Shown: piece after piece, positions 8,722 to 17,921 of the stretch
How the letters are laid out: every line of letters starts with the position of its first letter
Position numbering within the stretch: the first letter of the stretch is position 1
Position numbers and translations under genes: made by a program
Assembly: GCA_011174825.1 (NCBI GenBank)
Contig: DUEZ01000067.1
Location: forward strand, 20,358 to 84,357
Direction of reading: 5' to 3'
Source of the DNA: Anaerolineae bacterium
GTDB lineage: Bacteria; Chloroflexota; Anaerolineae; Anaerolineales; E44-bin32
Length of the DNA stretch: 64,000 nt
Notes under the pieces: model-generated
Seen by the model: only the letters and a program-made list of their open reading frames with translations
What the model was told of the DNA's origin: nothing
The model's database searches: none

Positions 8722-10046
8722 CCCCTTTTGATCTTGTTCGCCTCAGTCTGGAGAACCTCGGTCGGCGGAAAGGACGTGCTTTCCTGACCGCCATCGGTGT
8801 CGTCATTGGCACGGCGGCCGTGGTGGTCCTCGTGGGTCTGGGCTTGGGTTTGCAGCGCAACGCTGCTGCGCAGGTCGGGTACATGGGCGAGTTGACACAG
8901 ATTCAGGTCATGCCCAATTACATGACAGGCAACTACGAGGAAGTCCCCGCTGCTGGAGGTGGGGGCGGACTCGGATCACCACCCAGCCTGACAATGATCA
9001 CAGATGATTCTCTGGAAATGATCGCAGCGCTCCCGGGCGTTACTGGCGTCTACCCCCGCGATTTTCTGCAGAACTGCTGCTTGATCCAATTCGGGAAGTT
9101 CGAAGGATATGGAGGCATCGTCGGTGTCAAACCCAACATGCTGAACGAACTCGGTCTGGATGCCGAGGGTGGGATGTTGGATCTGGCCAAAGGTACGGTG
9201 GTGATTGGCACCCAGGTCAAGACCAACTTCTATGCGCCTTATTTACGCCCTGGTCAAGAACCACCACCGCCGCCCGATCTGATGGGGCAAACGCTCAAAG
9301 TTATCATTTCGAAGTACACAAAGGACGGCGAAGAAATTCGCAAGACGCTGCGCTTGAGGGTGGCAGGGGTCATCGCTGAAACACGCGGCGAACACGACTA
9401 CCAGATTTACATGACCCTGGAGGAGGTGACCGCCCTCAACCAATGGTCCATGGGTCGAAGAATAGACCGCAACCGTGAAGGTTATCCCTTCGTTGTGGTG
9501 ACCGTCGAAGACGTTTCGCAGGTATTGGACATCGCCGATCAAATCACAGCGCTGGGGTACCAAACTTACACGCCGCAGTCCTTCGTCCAAGGCATTAACA
9601 GTTTCTTCCTCGTGTTTCAAATCATTTTCGGTGGCATCGGTGGGATCTCCTTGCTTGTCGCTGCCATCGGCATCGCCAATACGATGACCATGGCGATTCT
9701 TGAACGCACACGCGAGATCGGATTGATGAAAGCCATCGGCGCCACCAACCGCAACGTCATGGGGATCTTCCTGGGTGAGGCAGCCGGTATCGGTCTGCTT
9801 GGTGGCATCGGAGGTGTAGCGTTGGGTTGGAGCGCAGGCCAGGTCCTGAACATCATCGGGATGGTGTACCTTGCCAATCAGGCACAGCAGTTGGGCTACC
9901 TCCCTTCTACGATCACGGTTCACATCCCCGCGTGGTTACCGATCTTTGCGATTGCGTTCGCAACACTGATCGGCACTCTCTCCGGTCTTTATCCCGCTTT
10001 ACGTGCGGCGACGTTGGTTCCTGTCATGGCACTGAAATACGAGTGA
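8718..10046 (+). CDS. MacB/FtsX-type ABC transporter permease
   Basis: N-terminal LENLGRRKGRAFLTAIGVVIGTAAVV, periplasmic MacB-PCD-like domain, C-terminal FtsX motif IANTMTMAILERTREIGLMKAIGATN...FLGEA. Confidence 0.93.
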   Translation: MTPFDLVRLSLENLGRRKGRAFLTAIGVVIGTAAVVVLVGLGLGLQRNAAAQVGYMGELTQIQVMPNYMTGNYEEVPAAGGGGGLGSPPSLTMITDDSLEMIAALPGVTGVYPRDFLQNCCLIQFGKFEGYGGIVGVKPNMLNELGLDAEGGMLDLAKGTVVIGTQVKTNFYAPYLRPGQEPPPPPDLMGQTLKVIISKYTKDGEEIRKTLRLRVAGVIAETRGEHDYQIYMTLEEVTALNQWSMGRRIDRNREGYPFVVVTVEDVSQVLDIADQITALGYQTYTPQSFVQGINSFFLVFQIIFGGIGGISLLVAAIGIANTMTMAILERTREIGLMKAIGATNRNVMGIFLGEAAGIGLLGGIGGVALGWSAGQVLNIIGMVYLANQAQQLGYLPSTITVHIPAWLPIFAIAFATLIGTLSGLYPALRAATLVPVMALKYE

Positions 10047-10055
10047 TGAGGAAAA

Positions 10056-10485
10056 AGATATCCGAATGGGCAGTGTTCCATTTCAGACCCTGGGAGCTTG
10101 GCAGGAACGATACGACGGAAGTGTTCGCGAGGTTACTATCGATCTTTCACCGCTCGCGGGCAAATCGGTGGCATTCATCTTCGAGAGCCATGGAGAGATC
10201 GCTTCCTTTCAGAATCTCGTCTTTTGGTTGCGACCAAGTATTTGGCGCTGATAGATCTCGAGCACCTTAGCCGGTGGAGTAGAGTTTGCTGAGATTACGA
10301 GGGGTCTCTTGTGGGGAGAGACAACTCCCGCAGGAGACCCCTCCCCCTGTTTCCGGATCTCGAATTTGGTAGGGGAATCTTTGAAGAACTCTAAGACCCA
10401 TCGGAATCGACATTAACCACCATCCGACTGAACAAGGAAAGATACAAATAGAAAAGGTGTACCAGCATGGCACAAATAGAACACA
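10056..10485 (+). pseudogene. Copy 2 of the 5145-5573 segment: truncated remnant of the surface-protein C-terminus plus aborted YIP1 start (MAQIEHNYS*)
   Basis: Peptide 44/56 identical (hand alignment) to the C-terminus of the 931-aa protein; downstream non-coding sequence and the ATGGCACAAAT start are also collinear. Confidence 0.8.
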
Positions 10486-10728
10486 ATTACTCATAGATCG
10501 TATCCGTGTTGGTGATCGGATGGTTTGCTGGAATTTATCATGCCCTACCACTGGTGGAACTTCCCTACTCAATCGCTCCTGTTGAGATTGTCGACATCAA
10601 GATCATGGTGGTCCCTTCAACAACCGTTGGGATCAATAGTAGTCAGCTGAATAAGAATAGAGCTAAGAATAAATGGCTCTCATGAACGAGAGCGATAAAC
10701 AAAGAAAATATGTCTAACGAGGTGTACG

Positions 10729-12060
10729 ATGAAAACAATAAAGCCTGTGATGCTTCTTTGCGTGAGTGTCTCCCTGTTAGCTGCCTGTAGTGCTAGCCCT
10801 GGCAGGCAAAGTTTACAGCCTGACGTTGGCGATCAAAATGGATGGCAGACTTACACAAACGCCAAATATCACTTCACCATTCAATACCCTTCGGATTGGC
10901 AGGTACTAGAGTTGCCAACCACAGAATACCTAACCGCCACGGATCAAGTTTGGTTTGTGAGCGAGACTCTTCCCCAACCACAAACTGACTCCAGGGCTGA
11001 TATCGTGCTCATTTTTACCCGCGAGGATCACTCCCCCGATTGGGAGTCAAAGTATTTCGATGACTACTTGTCGGAACCTTTATGGTTGGGTGATGTAAAG
11101 GTCAAGCGGATATCTGGCGTCAACAAAGAGAGTAGGTTACCTGAGATTGTTATCCTTGCGGAGATCGGAGATTACTACCTTCAGGCTTTGCCTAACCATG
11201 GCGCGGCTTCTCTTGAGTATTTCGATCAGGTGATCTCCTCGATGCGATTCGTTCAGGCAGAGGCTACTCCGCCTCCCCCATCAGCAACAAGTATTCGAGG
11301 AAGTCTGGATGAAAAAACAATCGTGTTCGAAGGGATTGGCTTTACGTACCCATCCTCGCTAGCGGAGGGAGCAACCGCCAAGACCATTCCCGCTTATATC
11401 GATCCATCAGGTTTTATGTACGATGACCTCCCGGAGCACGTGCGTTTTGACTTTTCCATCCCATACACCACGCAAGATCCGTTTGCTGGTTTACAGCCTA
11501 GTTGGATACCTTGGTTAAGACATCAGAATCCTGCGGGTCCAGAGATCCAACCGCTAATCTTCATCTTCCCAACAGCGGCTTACGCCGAAATCAACCCTCT
11601 GGCTGGCGAACGGATTGAAGCTCTGAAAATTCTCCTGGATGACAACGCAGTTCTTACGGGCGGAGAGCTGCCAGTGCTGCCTACCTTTAACAGCGCTCAG
11701 GATTTGCGCGGTCAGGCAAAACCTCTGGCGTTTCAGGTGGGGCGCGGCCTGCGCTTCATTACCCGCTACTCCCAGGGGGTTGCCCCGGTTGTCAATCCAG
11801 GCGTTTTCTACACCTTCCAGGGATTAACCGAGGATGGAAGCCTGTACGTGGCCGTATTCTTCCCACTGTATGTTTCGGTCTTGCCAAATCAGATCCAGGT
11901 TGAGGACTGGGATGCTTTCAATCAAAGCTACCTAGAGTACATGACAGATATCGCCACCAGAATAGAGATGCTTGAGCCAGGGAATTTTGAGCCGGACTTG
12001 GAATGCTTGGATGCACTGGTAAGATCCATGACCATCGATACATCTAGCTTGACGCGCTAG
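10729..12060 (+). CDS. putative lipoprotein, PsbP/DUF1795-like N-terminal region
   Basis: Lipobox LLAACSAS; WQTYTNAKYHFTIQYPSDWQV motif. Confidence 0.72.
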   Translation: MKTIKPVMLLCVSVSLLAACSASPGRQSLQPDVGDQNGWQTYTNAKYHFTIQYPSDWQVLELPTTEYLTATDQVWFVSETLPQPQTDSRADIVLIFTREDHSPDWESKYFDDYLSEPLWLGDVKVKRISGVNKESRLPEIVILAEIGDYYLQALPNHGAASLEYFDQVISSMRFVQAEATPPPPSATSIRGSLDEKTIVFEGIGFTYPSSLAEGATAKTIPAYIDPSGFMYDDLPEHVRFDFSIPYTTQDPFAGLQPSWIPWLRHQNPAGPEIQPLIFIFPTAAYAEINPLAGERIEALKILLDDNAVLTGGELPVLPTFNSAQDLRGQAKPLAFQVGRGLRFITRYSQGVAPVVNPGVFYTFQGLTEDGSLYVAVFFPLYVSVLPNQIQVEDWDAFNQSYLEYMTDIATRIEMLEPGNFEPDLECLDALVRSMTIDTSSLTR

Positions 12061-12090
12061 ATATCTGTTTCGATCCAAAGGAAACTCATC

Positions 12091-14247
12091 ATGACTCGGA
12101 AAGGTCTACTTCGAAACTTGACCGCAATGACCCTGATGTTTCTCGTGGCAGCCTGTGGGGGGAGCCATTCTGGAGGCGTCTCATTAACTACCAATCTGTA
12201 TTCGGCTACGGCCACTTCCAGCAAGCCTCTTCCTGTCCCTTCTCCCACACTCATTCTCTCGCCAACTCAACCAGCTATTCCCACCCCGGAAATTATCGAG
12301 CCGGCCAATGCTGGGCAGGTTGTAGAGCTGTCACGGCTGGGCAAAGGGACCATCTTTTCACACCCGAGCTACGCGCCAGAGGGTATGCCGATCTACTCGC
12401 CCGACGGTATGTGGATGGCCATCCCGACCTCAGCTGGTATCTATATTTACGACCCCGTCACATTGGAGGAACTGCACAGGATTCCCGTGGGGACGCCCTT
12501 CATCGCCTTCTCGCCTGAGGGGGATCTTATGGCGGTCAGCGAAGTCGGCACCGTCTCCCTTTGGAACCCGGCCACGGGCGTCCAGACAGGCGAGCTAGTT
12601 GGCGGCCCGGACGACGGGCATTGGGAGCTGTCCTTCTCGCCGGACGGATCGCTGCTGGCCGCCGTCACCTGGAACCGGGAGGTCTCCGTCTGGTCGGTGG
12701 CGAACGGCGAACGTTTGTTCACCTTCCCCGGAGACCGCCTGCGGTTCTCCCCCGACGGAGAACTGGCGGTGGTCGTTGTATATGGCGAAAACCGGGTCCA
12801 CCTGTACGAGACCCGCGACGGCACCTTAGTGAACAAATGGAACGTCCACCATGCTGGATTTGCCCCAGGCGGGCAGCTCTGGCTGGAAGACGATGAGAGC
12901 GTACGTCTGGCGTATATCGATCGGGATCTGATCACAGCCCCTTTCAAGGGGATACAACCATCGTTTTCGGCGGATGGTACGCTGATGGCTCTGTTTGCGA
13001 ACGGGCAGATCTCACTTTACGATCATCAAAAAGGACGGCGAACCCAGGTGCTGGAAGGAAACTATGAGCAGATAGACGGAGTGCTGTTTTCTCCGGATGC
13101 GCAGACCCTGGCGGGGGACGTATACACCCTGCATTGCCCTACCTGTGCTAAATTAGACGGTCTGGACCGCTATCTTGTTTTATGGGGAGCAGTGGATGGC
13201 TCGATCATCGCCAAGATGGAGCATCAGGACGGCTGGATGGGGTATTCAGCGGACGGAATCCTGCTGGCTGTTTTACAGCTGGAAAACGTGCAGATTGTTA
13301 AAACCGCTGACGGATCGATCGTTGCTCAGATCGACGGCTTGACTGCCCCAATCGCCGGTATGGCTCTCTCACCAGACGGAAAGACTGTGGCTGCAGCCCA
13401 TGCAACAGACCCGTACACCCTGCGCCTGTGGGATCTCGAAACAGGCCGCGTGACCCGTTCAGTTCAGAGCCAACAGGCTCCCAACTTGTCAAACGTCGAA
13501 GCTGCATACAGCCTGGATGAAAAATATGTTGCGGTGGGTGGAGACCTGTGGGATCTGGCAACCGGTACTCACCTGAGCGGGATGGAGCATGCCATAGGTG
13601 AAAAGACCTCCTGCTGGTCTATGAGCGTGGCTTTCTCCCCGGAAGAGAACACCCTGGCGACTGGCTGTTTCGAGGGCCAGCTCGACCTATGGAGAGTTCC
13701 TGATGGAGAATTGCTAAGAAGAATCGGTGGCTACAGCAGTTGGGTTGAAGATCTGGCATATTCCCCAGATGGGGAATCCCTGGCCGCCGCTTACGGAGTT
13801 CCGGATTACCTGGTGCAGGTCTGGCAGCTATCGGACGGAAAACCCTCCTTCATATTGACCGGCGGGCATTTCACGCAGGTGGCCTACTCGGCGGATGGGC
13901 GCACCCTGGCGACGGTTATGGTTAACGAAGAATACGATCAATACGGGTGGCTGGCCGGCTTCGTACAGCTGTGGAACGCCTTGGACGGGAAAGAGCTCGC
14001 CCAGCTAGATGTAGAGGACGCGGTCAGCATCGCTTTCTCTCCGGACAGCCGGATATTGGCCACGGGTTCCCTCGACGGGGCTTTGCGCCTGTGGGAGATC
14101 GCTGACGGCAGGCTTCTCATGGAAGCCAAAGGACACTATGCGCAGATCCAGTGCGTCCTATTTTCCCCGGATGGAACCGGCTTGGTCTCCGGCTCGCAGG
14201 ATGGGACAATTGTGCTGTGGGGTATCCCAGATCCATCCTTACCCTAG
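12091..14247 (+). CDS. WD40-repeat lipoprotein
   Basis: Lipobox LVAACGGS; many repeats of the type FSPDGxxLAxxxxDGxVxLWxxxxG. Confidence 0.9.
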   Translation: MTRKGLLRNLTAMTLMFLVAACGGSHSGGVSLTTNLYSATATSSKPLPVPSPTLILSPTQPAIPTPEIIEPANAGQVVELSRLGKGTIFSHPSYAPEGMPIYSPDGMWMAIPTSAGIYIYDPVTLEELHRIPVGTPFIAFSPEGDLMAVSEVGTVSLWNPATGVQTGELVGGPDDGHWELSFSPDGSLLAAVTWNREVSVWSVANGERLFTFPGDRLRFSPDGELAVVVVYGENRVHLYETRDGTLVNKWNVHHAGFAPGGQLWLEDDESVRLAYIDRDLITAPFKGIQPSFSADGTLMALFANGQISLYDHQKGRRTQVLEGNYEQIDGVLFSPDAQTLAGDVYTLHCPTCAKLDGLDRYLVLWGAVDGSIIAKMEHQDGWMGYSADGILLAVLQLENVQIVKTADGSIVAQIDGLTAPIAGMALSPDGKTVAAAHATDPYTLRLWDLETGRVTRSVQSQQAPNLSNVEAAYSLDEKYVAVGGDLWDLATGTHLSGMEHAIGEKTSCWSMSVAFSPEENTLATGCFEGQLDLWRVPDGELLRRIGGYSSWVEDLAYSPDGESLAAAYGVPDYLVQVWQLSDGKPSFILTGGHFTQVAYSADGRTLATVMVNEEYDQYGWLAGFVQLWNALDGKELAQLDVEDAVSIAFSPDSRILATGSLDGALRLWEIADGRLLMEAKGHYAQIQCVLFSPDGTGLVSGSQDGTIVLWGIPDPSLP

Positions 14248-14336
14248 ACAGCTACCTGGAAAGAAGTTCGGCTTGCAGAAGGTGCCTTTGGCAGGACGAG
14301 TCCCGGCTCCTGAAGGAGAGATCGTGGTCTATAAAG

Positions 14337-14376
14337 TAGGGCCGGGGTTACCCCGGCCCTAGTTCTTGTTTTTATG
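14337..14376 (+). terminator. Rho-independent terminator after the WD40 lipoprotein gene
   Basis: TAGGGCCGGGG-TTA-CCCCGGCCCTA perfect 11-bp stem followed by gttcttgttttt. Confidence 0.8.
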
Positions 14377-14384
14377 AAGGAAAA

Positions 14385-14417
14385 TATATAGATCCCAAGT
14401 CCATTGGACTTGGGATC
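14385..14417 (-). terminator. Probable terminator for the convergent thioredoxin-fold gene
   Basis: GATCCCAAGTCCA-T-TGGACTTGGGATC perfect 13-bp stem, followed on the minus strand by tatatatttt. Confidence 0.65.
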
Positions 14418-14444
14418 TTGATCCACCTTTCGTTACGAGCCGAA

Positions 14445-15200
14445 TTACCTTCCCAATTCTTGATCAATGACTTGCATGAAATTCGGAAGCGGCTGCGCGC
14501 CGACGATGGGGATTCCATTGATGAAGAAGAGCGGAACTCCTGTTGCCCCCAGGTTGATGGCATATTGAGCGTCCGCTTCAACTTCAGCCGCATACCGTCC
14601 TTGGTCAAGACACTCTGACAGTGCTTCCGAATCCAGCTCTAATTGTTCGGCATATTGGATATAGGATGATCGTCCTTCACCCAGACCTGACGTGAAAAGC
14701 AAATCATGGAATTCCCAAAATGCGCCTTGCTCATCGGCGCACTCAGCCGCCTGGGCTGCCTCGAAGCCGCCCACAACTGGCAAGTCGCGGAACACAAACC
14801 GGATTTGGTTTGGATAAGCGTCCAGCAATGGACGGAGGGTTTGTTGGTAGAATCGGCGGCAATATCCGCAATTGAAGTCAGCGAATTCGATGATCGTGAT
14901 TGGGGCATCCACTGGTCCAAAGGCGGGGTCGTCGTCGACGCTTACTTGCAGGGGTATGGGAGCCTGTGGCTCGTTGGGGCCTTCCGCTGGTTGTGGTGAC
15001 GTTTGAGCGACCGTTTCTCCCTCCGGACTCGTGGCTCCTCGGCCCCAGATGAGATAACCCCCGGCCAACCCGACGATGAAGGCCGATACGGCCAACAGCC
15101 CGCTGAAGAGGTGTTTCTGAGGGATCCGGAGTCCCAATTCTTTTATGGGTGTTTCGGGTGATGGATCTGCATCATCGGGTCGTTTGCTCTGATTTGACAT
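14445..15200 (-). CDS. DsbA-like thioredoxin-fold protein, membrane-anchored
   Basis: TM anchor then ITIIEFADFNCGYCRRFYQQTLRPLLDAYPNQIRFVFRDLPV (CGYC) and a GVPLFFING cis-Pro loop. Start taken at MSNQSKRPDD. Confidence 0.88.
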   Translation of the reverse strand: MSNQSKRPDDADPSPETPIKELGLRIPQKHLFSGLLAVSAFIVGLAGGYLIWGRGATSPEGETVAQTSPQPAEGPNEPQAPIPLQVSVDDDPAFGPVDAPITIIEFADFNCGYCRRFYQQTLRPLLDAYPNQIRFVFRDLPVVGGFEAAQAAECADEQGAFWEFHDLLFTSGLGEGRSSYIQYAEQLELDSEALSECLDQGRYAAEVEADAQYAINLGATGVPLFFINGIPIVGAQPLPNFMQVIDQELGR

Positions 15201-15368
15201 GGCGGGATTATAGCACAGCGTGTCGGAGCTGGAGCAGTTCAACAAACCTTGTAGGAGTGTAAGGTGGGGAACTCCGGGACAGCTCACGCGTACCGTCAAG
15301 CTGAAGACTCTACCGCATATTTCAGTAACGCATCCTGGATGGATATCCATCCTTTCTCAATATCCAAC

Positions 15369-15420
15369 TTGACAGCGGAAGAAAGAGCCCTATACTGATT
15401 GCAGACCGACTGGTCAGTCG
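15369..15420 (+). promoter_or_regulatory. sigma70-type promoter with an overlapping candidate TetR operator
   Basis: TTGACA (15369-15374) - 16 nt - TATACT (15391-15396), then gaccGACTGGTCagtc at 15404-15419, directly before the tetR ATG at 15424. Confidence 0.65.
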
Positions 15421-15423
15421 ATA

Positions 15424-16029
15424 ATGTCCCCTAAGCAGGACCTCACTGCCGAGAGAAGAGAACAAATCCTCGACGCCGCCGAGAAGGTCTTCAATCGTCT
15501 CGGCTTCAACAAAGCCAGGATGGATGACATCGTGGTGGAGTCGGGTCTCTCCAAGGGCGCTCTATATTGGTACTACAAGAGCAAGGACGCCATCATCTTG
15601 GCCCTGCTCGATCGTGTTTTCGTGGGGGAGATAGCCCAGTTTGAGAAGCTTGTTGACGCCGAGGGTACGACCAGCGAGCGGCTCGAACAGCTTACGCGCG
15701 TCATGGTGCAGGAGATGGCGCGCTTCAAACACTTGATGCCCTTGATCTATGAGTTCGTCGCCTTGGCTGCACGAAGAAAGTCTGTTCGAACGAAGTTGGG
15801 TGGATATTATCAGCGCTACCATCGATTGCTCTCCCAGATTTTGCAGCAGGGTCTGGATTCGGGCGAGTTTTTTGACCTCGATCCTGACGAGGCAGCTTTG
15901 GCATTCATCGGTCTTGGGGAAGGTCTGACGATGCTCTGGTTTGTCGATCCAGATTGGGTCGATTGGGAGGGCATCAGCGAGTTGCCCACGAAACTTTTCT
16001 TGGATCGTTTTCGATCTCCGGAGCGATAG
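15424..16029 (+). CDS. TetR/AcrR-family transcriptional regulator
   Basis: N-terminal HTH RREQILDAAEKVFNRLGFNKARMDDIVVESGLSKGALYWYYKSKDAIILALLDRV. Confidence 0.95.
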   Translation: MSPKQDLTAERREQILDAAEKVFNRLGFNKARMDDIVVESGLSKGALYWYYKSKDAIILALLDRVFVGEIAQFEKLVDAEGTTSERLEQLTRVMVQEMARFKHLMPLIYEFVALAARRKSVRTKLGGYYQRYHRLLSQILQQGLDSGEFFDLDPDEAALAFIGLGEGLTMLWFVDPDWVDWEGISELPTKLFLDRFRSPER

Positions 16030-17652
16030 ATGGCGACGGTCTTCATGAAGTGGCTCGAGAAACGACCACAGGATTACGACCGAGGCATCCGACTGCTTAC
16101 ATTGGGCAGATTGGGCACCCTTCAGGCACAGATCGTTCGCCATCTGATCCATGAAGAGACACGTGTCCTGGAGATCGGGTGCGGTACCGGCGAACTTACG
16201 TTAGCCATGGCAAAGGCGGGCGCCGAAGTGACGGCGATCGATATCTCCCCGCTTATGCTGGCTGAGGTTGAACAAAAGGTTCAACGGGCTGGACTTGCGG
16301 ACAAGGTGGAACTCAAATTGATGGATGCTGCGCTGGTAGGTGATCGTTTTGATCAGGGCTCTTTCGACTTGGTCGTAAGCAGCCTAGCCTTTAGCGAGAT
16401 GTCATCTCAGGCACGAGCGTATGTGCTCAAAACATGCCTGACTCTTTTCGCTCAGGGTGGAAGACTAGTGATTTTGGACGAGGTGCTGCCAGAGAGCCTA
16501 ACAGCTCGGCTGGTATATTTCGCCGTCCGACTTCCCCTCAGGTTACTAACATGGTTGCTGACCCGCACCACCACACATCCGTTGCGGGATTTCACAGTCT
16601 CCCTCTCGCGAGCTGGATACACCACCGAGGTGGTCGCCTCCGAGCTTGGTGGAAGCCTACAGCTCATCATCGCTTCCCCAAGCGCTGAGAACGGCCCAGA
16701 CGCCCTCCCGGCCACAGTCAGGGGTCGACTTCAGCACCACACCAGTTTACGCACCTTTTTTATCGACCTTTGGGCGACATTCTTTCGAATACTACCGCCC
16801 TATCCGAAAATTGAACCTGGTTTGTACGCCGTAGGTCGACCGGATCCTGACTCGACAGTTCTGGTGACTGGCAATTTTGATTTGACAGTGCGTCGCCTTG
16901 TGCAGGCGATTGATGAGAGGGTAAACGCGTGGGTTTTGGTCGTTGACTCAGCGGGGATCAACGTATGGTGTGCGGCCGGAGGAGGTTTTTTCAGCGCCGA
17001 TAAAGTGACCGGTGCGTTGCGCGTGAGCGAATTAGAGGAGATCGTACACCATCGTGACCTTGTCCTGCCGCAATTGTGCGCCAACGGCGTCGACGGCTGG
17101 CGTATCCGCCGCGAGACGGGTTGGGAAGTCCATTGGGGACCTGTGCGCGCTGAGGATCTCCTGGATTATCTCGCAGCTGGCAGGGATAAAACCGATGCCA
17201 TGCGTTGGGTACGATTCCCGCTCAAGGACCGTTTGGAGATGGTAACGGTGACTCTCGGTTTTTACGGTTTGATCATCCTGATCCCGGTCGCCTTCTTTTG
17301 GAGGGAGCTCTTTTGGTCAGTTTTTTTTAGCTTGGTTGGCCTCTCGTACTTCTATGCTGTCATTCATCCATGGTTGCCAGGTCGAGATGGGCTGATGAAA
17401 AGCCTTCCGATGGCATTGATCGCTTTAGCAGGCTTGGTGCTTTATATCGTGCTTTGGGACCCGTTGCCGTGGCCACAGGTCTTTAACTGGTCGCTGGGTC
17501 TCATCGGGTTATCGGTATTTACCGCTGCTGAACTGCAAGGGATGTCTCCGCTGATGCGTGGCGAACAGGCTAATTGGGGAATGGAAGTGATCATCGGCGC
17601 AGCGCTTGGCTTGACCTACTTGGTGCTCCCTCATGTGTTGGGGTGGAGGTGA
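16030..17652 (+). CDS. fusion: class I SAM-dependent methyltransferase + HgcA-like corrinoid-binding domain + ~5 TM helices
   Basis: MTase motif I VLEIGCGTGELTLAMAKAGAEVTAIDIS; HgcA-like VLVTGNFDLTVRR...NAWVLVVDSAGINVWCAAGGGFFSADKV...VHHRDLVLPQLCANGV...VHWGPVRAEDLLDYL...MRWVRFPLKDRLEM; hydrophobic C-terminus with about 5 helices. Confidence 0.85.
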   Translation: MATVFMKWLEKRPQDYDRGIRLLTLGRLGTLQAQIVRHLIHEETRVLEIGCGTGELTLAMAKAGAEVTAIDISPLMLAEVEQKVQRAGLADKVELKLMDAALVGDRFDQGSFDLVVSSLAFSEMSSQARAYVLKTCLTLFAQGGRLVILDEVLPESLTARLVYFAVRLPLRLLTWLLTRTTTHPLRDFTVSLSRAGYTTEVVASELGGSLQLIIASPSAENGPDALPATVRGRLQHHTSLRTFFIDLWATFFRILPPYPKIEPGLYAVGRPDPDSTVLVTGNFDLTVRRLVQAIDERVNAWVLVVDSAGINVWCAAGGGFFSADKVTGALRVSELEEIVHHRDLVLPQLCANGVDGWRIRRETGWEVHWGPVRAEDLLDYLAAGRDKTDAMRWVRFPLKDRLEMVTVTLGFYGLIILIPVAFFWRELFWSVFFSLVGLSYFYAVIHPWLPGRDGLMKSLPMALIALAGLVLYIVLWDPLPWPQVFNWSLGLIGLSVFTAAELQGMSPLMRGEQANWGMEVIIGAALGLTYLVLPHVLGWR

Positions 17653-17657
17653 GGATT

Positions 17658-17921
17658 ATGACCGAAGGACCAACGCTGCGATCGTTGATAGGCGAGCATT
17701 GGAAGCTCGCACGCACCTTGAGGCAATTAGAAATTCACTTTCATCCAGAACGGTGTACAGGTGTATGGGAGTGCTACGAGGTCTGCCCGGTAGATTGCTG
17801 GGAACCGGATTATGAGCACTCAGTGGTCGTCTTCCATCATGGGGAGCGTTGCATCGCTTGTGGTGCCTGTGTGCTCCAATGTCCAGAGGGCGCCATTGAA
17901 TTGGAGGTTCCTGGTGGCTGA
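17658..17921 (+). CDS. 7Fe-like ferredoxin in the hgcB position
   Basis: CTGVWECYEVCPVDCW...ERCIACGACVLQCPEGAIELEV; starts 6 nt after the HgcA-like stop. Resembles [3Fe-4S][4Fe-4S] ferredoxins (CVEVCPVDCF type). Confidence 0.85.
   Translation: MTEGPTLRSLIGEHWKLARTLRQLEIHFHPERCTGVWECYEVCPVDCWEPDYEHSVVVFHHGERCIACGACVLQCPEGAIELEVPGG

Noticed and set aside
9243-9923. 226-aa minus-strand ORF
   Set aside because: Antisense shadow of the MacB-like permease.
12561-12896. High-GC + strand ORF inside the WD40 gene as a separate gene or transferred segment
   Set aside because: Alternative frame of the WD40 coding sequence; GC rise follows synonymous choice and I see no boundaries supporting transfer.
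16030-17921. Calling the pair canonical hgcAB mercury-methylation genes
   Set aside because: The cap-helix Lys is Gly, the protein is an MTase fusion, and the ferredoxin has a degenerate first cluster and no C-terminal Cys; family relationship is supported, Hg methylation is not.
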